NCBI GenBank assembly: GCA_963783865.1
Contig: CAWAPD010000006.1
Coordinates: 1 to 64,000 of the forward strand
Source of the DNA: CAWAPD01 sp963783865
Lineage (GTDB): Bacteria; Actinomycetota; Thermoleophilia; UBA2241
DNA length: 64,000 nucleotides
Direction of reading: 5' to 3'
Shown here: piece by piece, positions 16,177 to 23,748 of the stretch
How positions within the stretch are numbered: the first letter of the stretch is position 1
Layout of the letters: every line of letters begins with the position of its first letter
Made by a program: the position numbers and the translations under genes
Notes under the pieces: generated by a model
Database searches by the model: none
Told to the model about the DNA's origin: nothing
What the model saw: the letters and a program-made list of their open reading frames with translations, nothing else

Positions 16177-17553
16177 CTACTGGCTCGCCTTGAGCTGGTC
16201 GACCTGGTTGGCGATGTTCGTCACCGCTTGCTGCACCGTCTCGGCGCCGGCCGCGGCCTGGTGGATGTTGGTGTACACGGAGTTGCTGAACTGCGAGTAC
16301 CAGGGCGGGGCGCCGGGGCCGGGGAACTGGGCCCGCGACGTCTTGAGCAGCGTCAGCAGCTCGTCGGCGCCCGCGACCTTGCCGCTCTGGGCCAGCAGCT
16401 GCATGCTGCTCACGCGGGCCGGCAGCGGGAAGCCGGAGATCACGTCGGACGAGCCGTTCAGGCCCGCCCAGACGGCCTGGTTCTGCGTGTCGGTGAACCA
16501 CTTGATGAAGGCCACGGCGCCGGCCACGTTCTTGGCCGTCTTGGGGATGCCGATGCCGTCCGGGTTGGCAAGGTTGGGCACCGTGCCGCTCCCCGTGCCC
16601 GGCGTCGGGATGTACTGCACCTGGCCGACCACCTTCGAGCTGGCCGGCACGTCGTAGACCGAGGCGACGGTGCCGGAGTAGTCCGAGAAGACGCTGGCCA
16701 CCCGGCCCTGCGCCATCTCGGAGGTGAACCCCTGGTAGTCGCTCACGCCGATGTTGGCCTTGGGCACGAGCCCCGTCTTGTAGGCGTTGACCATCCACTC
16801 CATGGCCTTGTAGCCGGCGGAATCGGGCGTCGTGAACAGCGGGTTGTAGCTGGCGTCGAGCACCTGGCCGCCGAACGCCGCCGTCGTCTGGTACCAGTAG
16901 GTCGACAGGCCCTCGGCCGCCGCGAACGGGATGTCCAGCGGGTTGGGTACGGCACCCTTCGACTTGATCGTGTTGAGGCCGGTCGTGTAGTCGTCGATCG
17001 TCGCCGGCGAGGTCGACACCCCGGCCGCCTTGAAGAGCTTGGTGTTGACCGTCGTCACTGTGAACGACGCGTCGAACGGCATCGCCAGCAGCTGGCCGTT
17101 GGCCTGGAAGGTGTCGATCTGCGGCATGTCGCTCTTCAGCGACGCGGCGTCGAAGTAGGGGTTGAGCTGAGTGAACCAGCCGGTCTTGTAGTACTGGCCG
17201 ACCTTCGACCAGTCGACGTCGGTCAGGTCGGCGTAGTAGGTGTTCGAGGTCGCCGCCGCCGCGATCTTGGTCTGCAGGTTGTCCCACCCGATCTCGACCC
17301 AGTTGACCTTGACGCCGGTCTGCTGGGTGAACTGGTCGAGCAGCGACTTGGGCGGCGACGGGTAGTGGTACGCGACCGTGATCGAGCTGCCCGGGACCGG
17401 CGAGGCCGCCGCCGCGCTCGGGCTCGGGCTGCTGCTCGAACTGCTCGAGCTGCTGCCGCACGCGGCAGCGATCACTACGATGATCGCGCACAGCCCTCCC
17501 GCCAACAGTGCCGGCATCGCTCGGCGCCCCCTCAGATGAGATATCCGTGACAC
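16177..17553 (-). CDS. extracellular sugar-binding lipoprotein of an ABC importer
   Basis: A 458-residue family 1-type sugar-binding protein. The GTG start at 17553 follows a perfect AAGGAGG with five bases between. A signal peptide leads to the lipobox IAAACGSS, then a Ser-rich linker and the mature domain beginning ITVAYHYPSPP. It is anchored by lipid outside the membrane and delivers the sugar to the permease pair. It is the first gene of a five-gene operon (binding protein, MalF-like, MalG-like, ATPase, PfkB kinase). The bound sugar cannot be assigned. Confidence 0.93.
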   Translation of the reverse strand: MSRISHLRGRRAMPALLAGGLCAIIVVIAAACGSSSSSSSSSPSPSAAAASPVPGSSITVAYHYPSPPKSLLDQFTQQTGVKVNWVEIGWDNLQTKIAAAATSNTYYADLTDVDWSKVGQYYKTGWFTQLNPYFDAASLKSDMPQIDTFQANGQLLAMPFDASFTVTTVNTKLFKAAGVSTSPATIDDYTTGLNTIKSKGAVPNPLDIPFAAAEGLSTYWYQTTAAFGGQVLDASYNPLFTTPDSAGYKAMEWMVNAYKTGLVPKANIGVSDYQGFTSEMAQGRVASVFSDYSGTVASVYDVPASSKVVGQVQYIPTPGTGSGTVPNLANPDGIGIPKTAKNVAGAVAFIKWFTDTQNQAVWAGLNGSSDVISGFPLPARVSSMQLLAQSGKVAGADELLTLLKTSRAQFPGPGAPPWYSQFSNSVYTNIHQAAAGAETVQQAVTNIANQVDQLKASQ

Positions 17554-17834
17554 GTCTGCCTCCTTGGTCGTGACTTCGCGCTGGGGCCGACCGCGGCCCG
17601 TCCCGTACCCCGGCGCGACCCGAGTCTCCCCATCCCCTCGCGGCGCGAGACCTCGCCCGCAGGGCGCCACGGCGCACGCCGCGACGCTATCCTTTGCACG
17701 GTGAGACTCATACTGGACGTACCTTCCCCCCGCAGGGCTCCGTGAAGAACGTTGCGGCGCCGGTTCAACAGTTTGGAGACACCGGTGAGACGGCATCTGG
17801 TAGCCACAGCGTTTCGGGGAAGGAGTCGTGCGTC

Positions 17835-18344
17835 ATGAGTGGCAAGGAGGCATGGAGGAAAGTCGCGGTCGCACTGGCCCGGCATGAGCGCCGGTCGAGC
17901 GGGGCGCCGGCGGCGATGGCGGGTCTGTCCGAACGCGAGGCCCACCAGCGCCTGCTGGTCGGCCTCACGGAGCGGGGCGTTCCCGTCTGGAGCGAGGAGC
18001 GGCCGGTCTGCGACCACTGCCGGCGCCGGCTGCTCGCCGGCGAGCCGGCGCTGCTGCTGCAGCGAGACGGGGACCTGTCGCTCAGCTGTCCGCTGTGCGC
18101 TCAGCAACTGCTCAGGGACGGCTGGGTGATCTTCCGGCCGGCGGTCGTCGAGGGCGTGCGCGAGGTGGACGGTGGCTCGCAGGGGGATGCGCGCGGGCAG
18201 GCTCCGCGGCGGCGGAAGAGCAGGACGAAGAGGCCGAGAGAGACCGCCGCCCCCGGCGCGCCCGATCAGCTGAGCACGCGGCGCCGGAAGCCGGCGATGC
18301 CGACCCAGGAGAGCCCCACCGTGAAGGCCGAGAGCGCGAGGTAG
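17835..18344 (+). CDS. hypothetical zinc-ribbon protein
   Basis: A 169-residue basic protein of unknown function. A treble-clef or ribbon-like metal site is suggested by CDHC at 59-62 and CPLC at 85-88. A short helical N-terminus precedes it, and a very Arg/Lys/Pro-rich, probably disordered tail follows. The ATG at 17835 is chosen because AAGGAG lies ten bases upstream. The 3' end overlaps the convergent ABC-2 permease gene by 79 bp. The 281 bp upstream, shared with the divergent sugar operon, must hold both promoters, but no clear pair was seen. Confidence 0.68.
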   Translation: MSGKEAWRKVAVALARHERRSSGAPAAMAGLSEREAHQRLLVGLTERGVPVWSEERPVCDHCRRRLLAGEPALLLQRDGDLSLSCPLCAQQLLRDGWVIFRPAVVEGVREVDGGSQGDARGQAPRRRKSRTKRPRETAAPGAPDQLSTRRRKPAMPTQESPTVKAESAR

Positions 18345-19117
18345 ATCGCCCACACCGGCATGTGGACGACGTCCGTGGTCAGCGCCAGCCGGAACCCCTC
18401 CGACATGTAGACGAGCGGGTTGATCAGCACCAGGATCTGCAGCCACTTCACCGGCGCCAGGGACGACCACGGGTAGTACACGGCGCCGAGGAACGTGATC
18501 GGCAGCACGACGATGGCGAACAGCAGGGGCACCTGCGTCGGCTTGACCAGCGTCCCCATGACGAGACCCAGCGAGGCGCTCAGCACGGCCGCGATCGGCG
18601 TGATCGTCAGCAGGTAGCCCCAGTGGACGTCGAGACGCACCGGCGTGAGCGGGATGAACGCGGCCAGGGGGAACACGACCAGGCCGGCGATCAGGGCCTG
18701 GATGGCGCCGGCCACGATCTTCTCGGCGGCCACGCCCCAGACCGGCATCGGCGCCATCACCCGGTCCTCGATCTCGCGCGTGTAGCCGAACTCCTGCACG
18801 AGCGGCAGGGCCACGGCCTGCACGCCCTGGAAGATCATCGAGGTGGCGATGACCCCGGCCATGAGCAGCGTTGAGAACTGCGCCTCCGAGGCGCGCGAGC
18901 CGCCGACCCCCTGGCCGATCTTGGGGAAGACGTAGGTGAACACGAAGACCAGCAGCAGCGGCTGCATGATGGTGCGGACGGCGAAGACGCCGAGGTTCTT
19001 CTGCAGCACGCGCAGGTCGCGCAGCAGCAGCGCCCCGAACGCGGTGAAGGCGGCGTCGCGGGCGGGGCGCAGCCCGAGCCCGCGCCGGGCGTCGAGCGTC
19101 TGCGTCACGCTGCTCAT
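18266..19117 (-). CDS. ABC-2 type exporter permease
   Basis: A 283-residue permease with six hydrophobic segments in the ABC-2 (DrrB/NodJ-like) pattern; EFGYTREIEDRVMAPMP is the typical conserved cytoplasmic segment. It forms an exporter with the ATPase encoded just upstream, whose stop codon overlaps its start by 4 bp. Likely cargo is a drug, lipid or glycan, which cannot be specified. Its 3' end overlaps the convergent zinc-ribbon gene. Confidence 0.92.
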   Translation of the reverse strand: MSSVTQTLDARRGLGLRPARDAAFTAFGALLLRDLRVLQKNLGVFAVRTIMQPLLLVFVFTYVFPKIGQGVGGSRASEAQFSTLLMAGVIATSMIFQGVQAVALPLVQEFGYTREIEDRVMAPMPVWGVAAEKIVAGAIQALIAGLVVFPLAAFIPLTPVRLDVHWGYLLTITPIAAVLSASLGLVMGTLVKPTQVPLLFAIVVLPITFLGAVYYPWSSLAPVKWLQILVLINPLVYMSEGFRLALTTDVVHMPVWAIYLALSAFTVGLSWVGIAGFRRRVLS

Positions 19118-20097
19118 TCGCGCAGCTCCTTGCCGGTGAGGGTAATGAACACGGTCTCGAGCGTGGGTTCGCTGACGCTGAGGTCGGTGATGCGGAAGCC
19201 GCCCGACTCGGCGGCGCCGACGACGCGGGGCACCGCAGCGTCGGCGCCCCTCATGAACACGGTCACCGTGCCGTTGTCGCGCTCGGCGCGCGTGCCGTCG
19301 CCGAGGTCGGCGAGCAGCTCGGCGAAGGCGGCGGAGTCGCCGTCGGTCGAGACGCGCACGATCGTGTCGGCGTGCACCGACGCCTTGAGCTCGGCGGGTG
19401 TGCCCAGCGCCAGGATGCGGCCGTGGTCCATGATCGCCACCCGGTCGCAGAGCCGGTCGGCCTCCTCCATGTAGTGCGTCGTCAGCAGCACCGTCAGCCC
19501 GTGGCCGTGCAGCTCGTGGAGGATCTCCCACAGGGCGAGGCGGCTCTGCGGGTCGAGGCCGGCGGTCGGCTCGTCGAGGAACAGGATGTGCGGATAGTGC
19601 GCGATGCCGCGCGCGACCATCAGACGCTGGGCCATGCCGCCCGAGAGCGCGTAGACGCTGGTCGAGGCGCGGTCGGTCAGACGGAACTGCTCCAGCAGTT
19701 CCGTCGCCCGCGCCCGCGCCTCCCGCCGGTTCATCCCGAAGTACCGGCAGTGGTAGTAGAGGTTCTCCCATACGGTGAGGCTGCGGTCGAGCGTGTTGGT
19801 CTGGGCGACGACGCCGATCGCCTGCTTGGCCAGGGCCGGTTCGCCGGTCACGTTCACGCCACCGACGCAGGCCCAGCCCGACGTCGGCACCACGCGGGTC
19901 GAGAGCATGCCGACTGTGGTCGTCTTGCCGGCGCCGTTGGGGCCGAGCAAGCCGAAGATCTCGCCCGCGGTGACGGTCAGGTCGAGAGCGTCGACCGCCT
20001 TCACGCCGCCGGGATACGTCTTCGAGAGCCCCTGCGTCTGGATGACATCCTCGAGGTTGCAGGCGATGGGCATTCGATCCGTCGCGACAGTCATCAT
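19114..20097 (-). CDS. ABC-2 type exporter ATP-binding protein (DrrA-like)
   Basis: A 327-residue ATPase. Walker A GPNGAGKTTT, signature ALSGGMAQRL, Walker B LFLDEPTAGLD and His-loop TTHYMEEADRL mark the DrrA/CcmA exporter class. The roughly 80-residue C-terminal extension is usual for DrrA proteins. The start is a double ATG at 20097/20094 behind GCGAAGG. It is encoded with its permease in a two-gene operon. The export substrate is unknown. Confidence 0.93.
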   Translation of the reverse strand: MMTVATDRMPIACNLEDVIQTQGLSKTYPGGVKAVDALDLTVTAGEIFGLLGPNGAGKTTTVGMLSTRVVPTSGWACVGGVNVTGEPALAKQAIGVVAQTNTLDRSLTVWENLYYHCRYFGMNRREARARATELLEQFRLTDRASTSVYALSGGMAQRLMVARGIAHYPHILFLDEPTAGLDPQSRLALWEILHELHGHGLTVLLTTHYMEEADRLCDRVAIMDHGRILALGTPAELKASVHADTIVRVSTDGDSAAFAELLADLGDGTRAERDNGTVTVFMRGADAAVPRVVGAAESGGFRITDLSVSEPTLETVFITLTGKELRE

Positions 20098-20214
20098 CCT
20101 TCGCCTTGGTTCCCCTGCCTCGGGCGGGCAAACCGGTCGTGGGGTCGGGGCTGCCGGCTGTAGGCTTGTGCCGGTGGCACCGGCCCCCGGGCCGCCGAGC
20201 GCGAAAGGACGACC

Positions 20215-20562
20215 ATGATCGACGGGATGCACGCCATCGTCTTCACGCCCGACGCCGTCGCCGCGAGAGCCTTCTTCGGCGACGTGCTGGGCCTGCCGGG
20301 CGTCGACGCCGGGCGCGGCTGGATGGTCTTCGCCCTGCCGCCGGCCGAGCTGGCCGCTCACCCGAGCGAGGGCGAGCCGCGGCACGAGCTCTATCTGATG
20401 TGCGCCGACATCCAGGCCACGGTCGCCGAGCTGCGCGGCAAGGGCGTCGAGTTCACCCGGGAGGTCTCGGACGAGGGCTGGGGCCTGCTGACGCGGCTGA
20501 AGGTCCCCGGGGGCGGGGAGATGGGGCTCTACGAGCCCCGGCATCCCCGCCCCACCGCCTGA
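20215..20562 (+). CDS. VOC family (glyoxalase/bleomycin-resistance fold) protein
   Basis: A 115-residue single-domain vicinal-oxygen-chelate protein, beginning HAIVFTPDAVAARAFFGDVLGL and ending with the PGGGEMGLYEPRHP strand. His at the start, the internal His-Glu pair (HELYL) and the C-terminal Glu are the usual metal-site positions. Reaction unknown; small members of this fold are often lyases, dioxygenases or binding proteins. The start follows AAAGGA with good spacing. It converges on the glycosidase gene with only a 4-bp gap. Confidence 0.86.
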   Translation: MIDGMHAIVFTPDAVAARAFFGDVLGLPGVDAGRGWMVFALPPAELAAHPSEGEPRHELYLMCADIQATVAELRGKGVEFTREVSDEGWGLLTRLKVPGGGEMGLYEPRHPRPTA

Positions 20563-20566
20563 GCGG

Positions 20567-21787
20567 TCAGCGGGTGCTCGCCGCGAGGCCGGCGCGCAGG
20601 GCCAGCACCCTGCCGGCGGCGGCCTCGAGCGCAGGTCTGGCGAGCCCGCCGTCGCGCACCGCCGTCGCGAGGGCGTCGGTCGCGCGGGCGCCCATGCTGA
20701 CGTTCGGCTCGGTCCCGGTGCAGAGCAGCAGGTCCATGCCGGCGCCGGCGGCCAGCACGGCGCGGTCCGGGGTGGGGCCGAAGGCCGAGAGGGCGCCCGC
20801 GCCCATTGCATCGGTCAGCGTGACGCCGGTGAACCCGAGGCGTCCGCGCAGCTCGCCCCCGATCACGGTCGGCGACAGACCGGCGGGCCGGCGCGCGTCG
20901 ATGGCCGGATAGGTCGCCCACGAGAGCATGACCACACGCGCGCCGGCTGCGATGGCCGGCCGGTAAGGCCGCTCGTCGACGTCGCGCAGGGTCGCCAGCG
21001 GCACGGGCAGCGTCACCGGGCGCAGGTCGGTGTTCTGCTCCCTGGTCGCCGCCCCGAGGCCGGGGAAGTGCTTGGCGGTCGCCAGGACGCCGGCCCGCTG
21101 CTGGGCCGTGATGAAAGCGGCGCCGAGGCTGCCGACGAGCCCGGGTCGCCTGCCGTACGAGCGCCCGAACTCGTCGATGAAGTCGCCGGGCGAGCGGTAG
21201 ACGTCGAGCACGGGCGCCAGGTTCACGTTCATGGCGGCGCCGGCCAGGGTCCGGGCGGCGCCGCGGCCGGCCGCGGCGGCAGCCGCGACAGGGTCGGCCG
21301 CGGCGCCGATCTGCTTCTCCGAGGCGAGCGGGGCGCCGGGCAGGCGGCGTACGGGACCGCCCTCCTGATCGACCATGAGCAGCAGCGGCGCCTTCACGGA
21401 GCTGCGCGCGGCCGCGCGCTGGAGCCGCCTGGCGACACGGCGGATCTGCACGACGCCGGCGATGTTCTGCGCGAAGAAGACGACGCCCGCCGCCTGGCCC
21501 TCGCGGATCCGGGTGAGCAGGGCGGGCGGGGGCGTGAGGCCGGCATAGCTGTAGACGACGCACTGGCCGGCGAGCTGCTTGACCGAAAGGTCGCCGGTCG
21601 CCGGCGGCGTGGCGGGGAAGAGGCTCGACGGTCCGGGGCTGGGAGCGGCCGGCGACGACCGCACGGGGGCGGGCGCGCTGGGCGGCGCCGGATTCGGCGC
21701 CGCCGCCCCGCCCGCCCCGCCGCACGCCGCCGACGCCAGCCCCAGCGCGGCGAGCCAGAGCGCGGCCACGGTGAGCCGGCAGCCCAC
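20567..21787 (-). CDS. lipoprotein family 3 glycoside hydrolase (LpqI/NagZ-like beta-N-acetylglucosaminidase)
   Basis: A 406-residue secreted lipoprotein with the lipobox SAACGG and a Pro/Ala/Ser linker. It then has a GH3 N-terminal barrel with MVDQEGGPVRRL, AKHFPGLG and the nucleophile motif TLTDAMGAG. This matches the actinobacterial LpqI type, in which the KHFPGHGxT...DSH loop of Gram-negative NagZ is replaced by a HFPGLG...NTD form. It likely releases N-acetylglucosamine from muropeptides during wall turnover. It is a single gene, convergent with the VOC gene. Confidence 0.88.
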   Translation of the reverse strand: MGCRLTVAALWLAALGLASAACGGAGGAAAPNPAPPSAPAPVRSSPAAPSPGPSSLFPATPPATGDLSVKQLAGQCVVYSYAGLTPPPALLTRIREGQAAGVVFFAQNIAGVVQIRRVARRLQRAAARSSVKAPLLLMVDQEGGPVRRLPGAPLASEKQIGAAADPVAAAAAAGRGAARTLAGAAMNVNLAPVLDVYRSPGDFIDEFGRSYGRRPGLVGSLGAAFITAQQRAGVLATAKHFPGLGAATREQNTDLRPVTLPVPLATLRDVDERPYRPAIAAGARVVMLSWATYPAIDARRPAGLSPTVIGGELRGRLGFTGVTLTDAMGAGALSAFGPTPDRAVLAAGAGMDLLLCTGTEPNVSMGARATDALATAVRDGGLARPALEAAAGRVLALRAGLAASTR

Positions 21788-21791
21788 CGTC

Positions 21792-21925
21792 CTACACCCT
21801 CACGTCCCGCCGCTCGAAGGGCGCCGCCGCGACCGCCAGCAGCGCACCTCGAGGACGGGCGCCACGACGCCGCGGTCCTTGTCGTCGCTCTTCGTCGGCT
21901 TCTCGGTGAGGATCGCGGCCGGCGT
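21792..21925 (-). pseudogene. possible frameshifted remnant of a small gene
   Basis: In the gap upstream of the glycosidase gene, the minus strand reads AILTEKPTKSDDKDRGVV and onward with nearly every third base G or C. It then continues best in the -1 frame as LAVAAAPFERRDVRV before a TAG at 21792. An AAGGAG-type site lies upstream of about 21925, but no ATG, GTG or TTG follows it (an ACG sits there). This looks like a decayed short coding region. The rest of the 305-bp gap shows nothing else. Confidence 0.3.
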
Positions 21926-22092
21926 GGCGCTCCTTCGGGTCGAACGGGCCTACCGCACAGGATACTCGTCCGGCGCGCCGCCGGACCACTCTGGGCGGCG
22001 GCCACTGGCGCTGGGAGCGAGACTGGGAGAGGATGGGCACGGCAGGGCCCCGTGGTGGGCCGCGCAGGCAGAGGACGATCGCGAGGAGACGC

Positions 22093-22905
22093 ATGACGCA
22101 GCCTGGCTACGACGAGCTGACCGAGCGCAATGCCGGTGCGTTCACGCCCGGCGAGCAGGCCCGGATCAGGTCGCTGGTCGTGGCGATCGCCGGATGCGGC
22201 GCGATCGGGGCTCCGGCGGCGCACTTCCTGGCGCGTCTCGGGGTCGGCGAGCTGAGGCTCGCCGACCCCGAGACCTTCGAGCCCTCGAACGTCAACCGTC
22301 AGTTCGCCGCCTACGTCGACACCATCGGCGTGAACAAGGCGCAGGCGGTGGCGGCCGAGGTGGCCAGGATCAACCCCGCGATCGTCGTCCGCGCCTTCAC
22401 GGAGGGTGTCTGCGACGGCTCCGTGGCGGCGCTCCTGGATGGGGCCGACGTCGTGGTCGACGGGATCGACTTCTTCGCGCTCGAGACGGAGCGGCTGCTG
22501 CACCGCGAGGCGGCGGCCCGCGGGCAGTGGGTGTTCGCCGCCCAGGGCGTGGTCGAGATCACCACGGTCACCTGCTTCGACCCGACGCGGGCGGCCCTGG
22601 AAGAGATGGTCTGCGACCAGGGCCGCCCGTCGATCGCCAGGGCCATCGCGTCGTTCGTCCCTGTGCTGCCGAGATCCGCCACCCCCGAGCTGCTCGACCG
22701 CGCCGTCGCCGGTGAGCTGCCGGCCGTCCCGTCCGACGTCACGGGCGCCGCTTTCGGCGGGGCGTTCCTGGTCGAGGACATCATCCGCGTGGCGGTGCGA
22801 GGCCTGCCTGCGCACGCGGTCGCTCCCGACCTCTACGTGTTCGACCAGGAAGAGCTGCGGCTGCGCTTCTGGGACGCGGCCGCGGGTTCCCTGTCCGAGC
22901 GCTAG
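22093..22905 (+). CDS. ThiF/MoeB/HesA family adenylyltransferase-like protein
   Basis: A 270-residue E1-like Rossmann protein. The nucleotide motif GCGAIGAPAA and the following DPETFEPSNVNRQF (the ThiF/MoeB N-R-Q block) are clear, as is the VVDGIDFFALETERLL segment. These enzymes adenylate a C-terminal Gly-Gly of a sulfur carrier or act on related substrates. No sulfur carrier gene is nearby, and the Cys residues for a zinc site are not obvious, so the partner is unknown. The start follows GAGGAG. Confidence 0.85.
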   Translation: MTQPGYDELTERNAGAFTPGEQARIRSLVVAIAGCGAIGAPAAHFLARLGVGELRLADPETFEPSNVNRQFAAYVDTIGVNKAQAVAAEVARINPAIVVRAFTEGVCDGSVAALLDGADVVVDGIDFFALETERLLHREAAARGQWVFAAQGVVEITTVTCFDPTRAALEEMVCDQGRPSIARAIASFVPVLPRSATPELLDRAVAGELPAVPSDVTGAAFGGAFLVEDIIRVAVRGLPAHAVAPDLYVFDQEELRLRFWDAAAGSLSER

Positions 22906-23036
22906 CCGGCGCCGAGGATTGTCGCGCCCCGGCGCTCGTTTCACCGGGACATCCGTCTAGGACCCCTCATGTCCCGGCGAGTCGCGCCGATACACGGCAG
23001 GTGAACGTGAGCGGCGCTGCTCGACGGGGGTAAGTC

Positions 23037-23744
23037 TTGCGGATAGTCCGGGTGACGGACGAACGGGAACTGGTTCGGCTCTTCGCGTTCCGCTACGACG
23101 TGTTCGTGGGGGAGCTGGGATGGTTGGCGCGCAAGGACCGTGGCGCGCAGATCCTGGTCGACGAATTCGACCGCGAGTCGGCTGAGTACGCCGCTTACGA
23201 CGACATCGGACGCGTCGTCGGCAGCATGCGGGTCGTCACCGATGGCCCCCTCGGGCTTCCCCTCGAACGCTGCCAGGTGTTGAACGGCTACCGCAAGTCC
23301 CGCCGCCGTATCGTCGAGCTCTCACGGCTGGCGGTCGCGCCGCAGCGTCGCGGCACGCTCGTGGCGGCGCTCTTGATGAAGGCGGGCTTCCAGTGCGCTG
23401 AGAGCCTGGGTGCGACGCACATCGTGCTCGACACCTACGTCGGCGACGGCGCGCTCGACGCCCTCTACCGCAAGATCGGGTTCCAGGAGCTCTCCCTGCC
23501 GTACCCCGACCCCGACTATCGCTGGGACCGCATGGTGACCACGCTCGGACTGGAGTGCGTGCCGGCGCTTCGTGACCTGCTCAAGAAGCGCCCGGCCCTG
23601 TATCACTTCTTCACCGGCGACGACGAGCGCATCGACCACGGTCTGCGGGCGGGCCCGCATCTAGCCGTCGTCGCCCGAGGCAAGGCCCCGGACCGGCGCC
23701 GGAAGCTCGAGCGTCGTCAGACCCCCGACCGTCGCCAGGGGTAG
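23037..23744 (+). CDS. acyl-homoserine-lactone-synthase-like GNAT protein
   Basis: A 235-residue protein with an N-terminal autoinducer-synthase-like or FeeM-like GNAT domain. It has the RYDVFVGELGW motif (compare the RYxVF of LuxI-type enzymes), SMRVVTDGPLGLP, and ELSRLAVAPQRRG as the acyl-CoA or acyl-ACP loop. The last 45 residues are a basic tail with two DRR repeats. A TTG start at 23037 is used; a GTG at 23052 is possible. N-acyl amino acid synthesis is one reasonable role. It converges on the GGDEF/EAL gene with a 4-bp gap. Confidence 0.8.
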   Translation: MRIVRVTDERELVRLFAFRYDVFVGELGWLARKDRGAQILVDEFDRESAEYAAYDDIGRVVGSMRVVTDGPLGLPLERCQVLNGYRKSRRRIVELSRLAVAPQRRGTLVAALLMKAGFQCAESLGATHIVLDTYVGDGALDALYRKIGFQELSLPYPDPDYRWDRMVTTLGLECVPALRDLLKKRPALYHFFTGDDERIDHGLRAGPHLAVVARGKAPDRRRKLERRQTPDRRQG

Positions 23745-23748
23745 CCCC

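Noticed and set aside
20127..20200. GGGCAAACC on the plus strand before the VOC gene, like the start of a GEMM riboswitch.
   Set aside because: The required GGGACGCAAAGC core does not follow (the sequence reads GGGGCTGCC), and no GNRA-receptor pair was found. A chance match.
20567..21787. Loss of the NagZ-type Asp-His loop in the family 3 glycosidase as a sign of inactivity.
   Set aside because: The HFPGLG...NTD form is normal for actinobacterial LpqI-type enzymes, and the nucleophile Asp is present.
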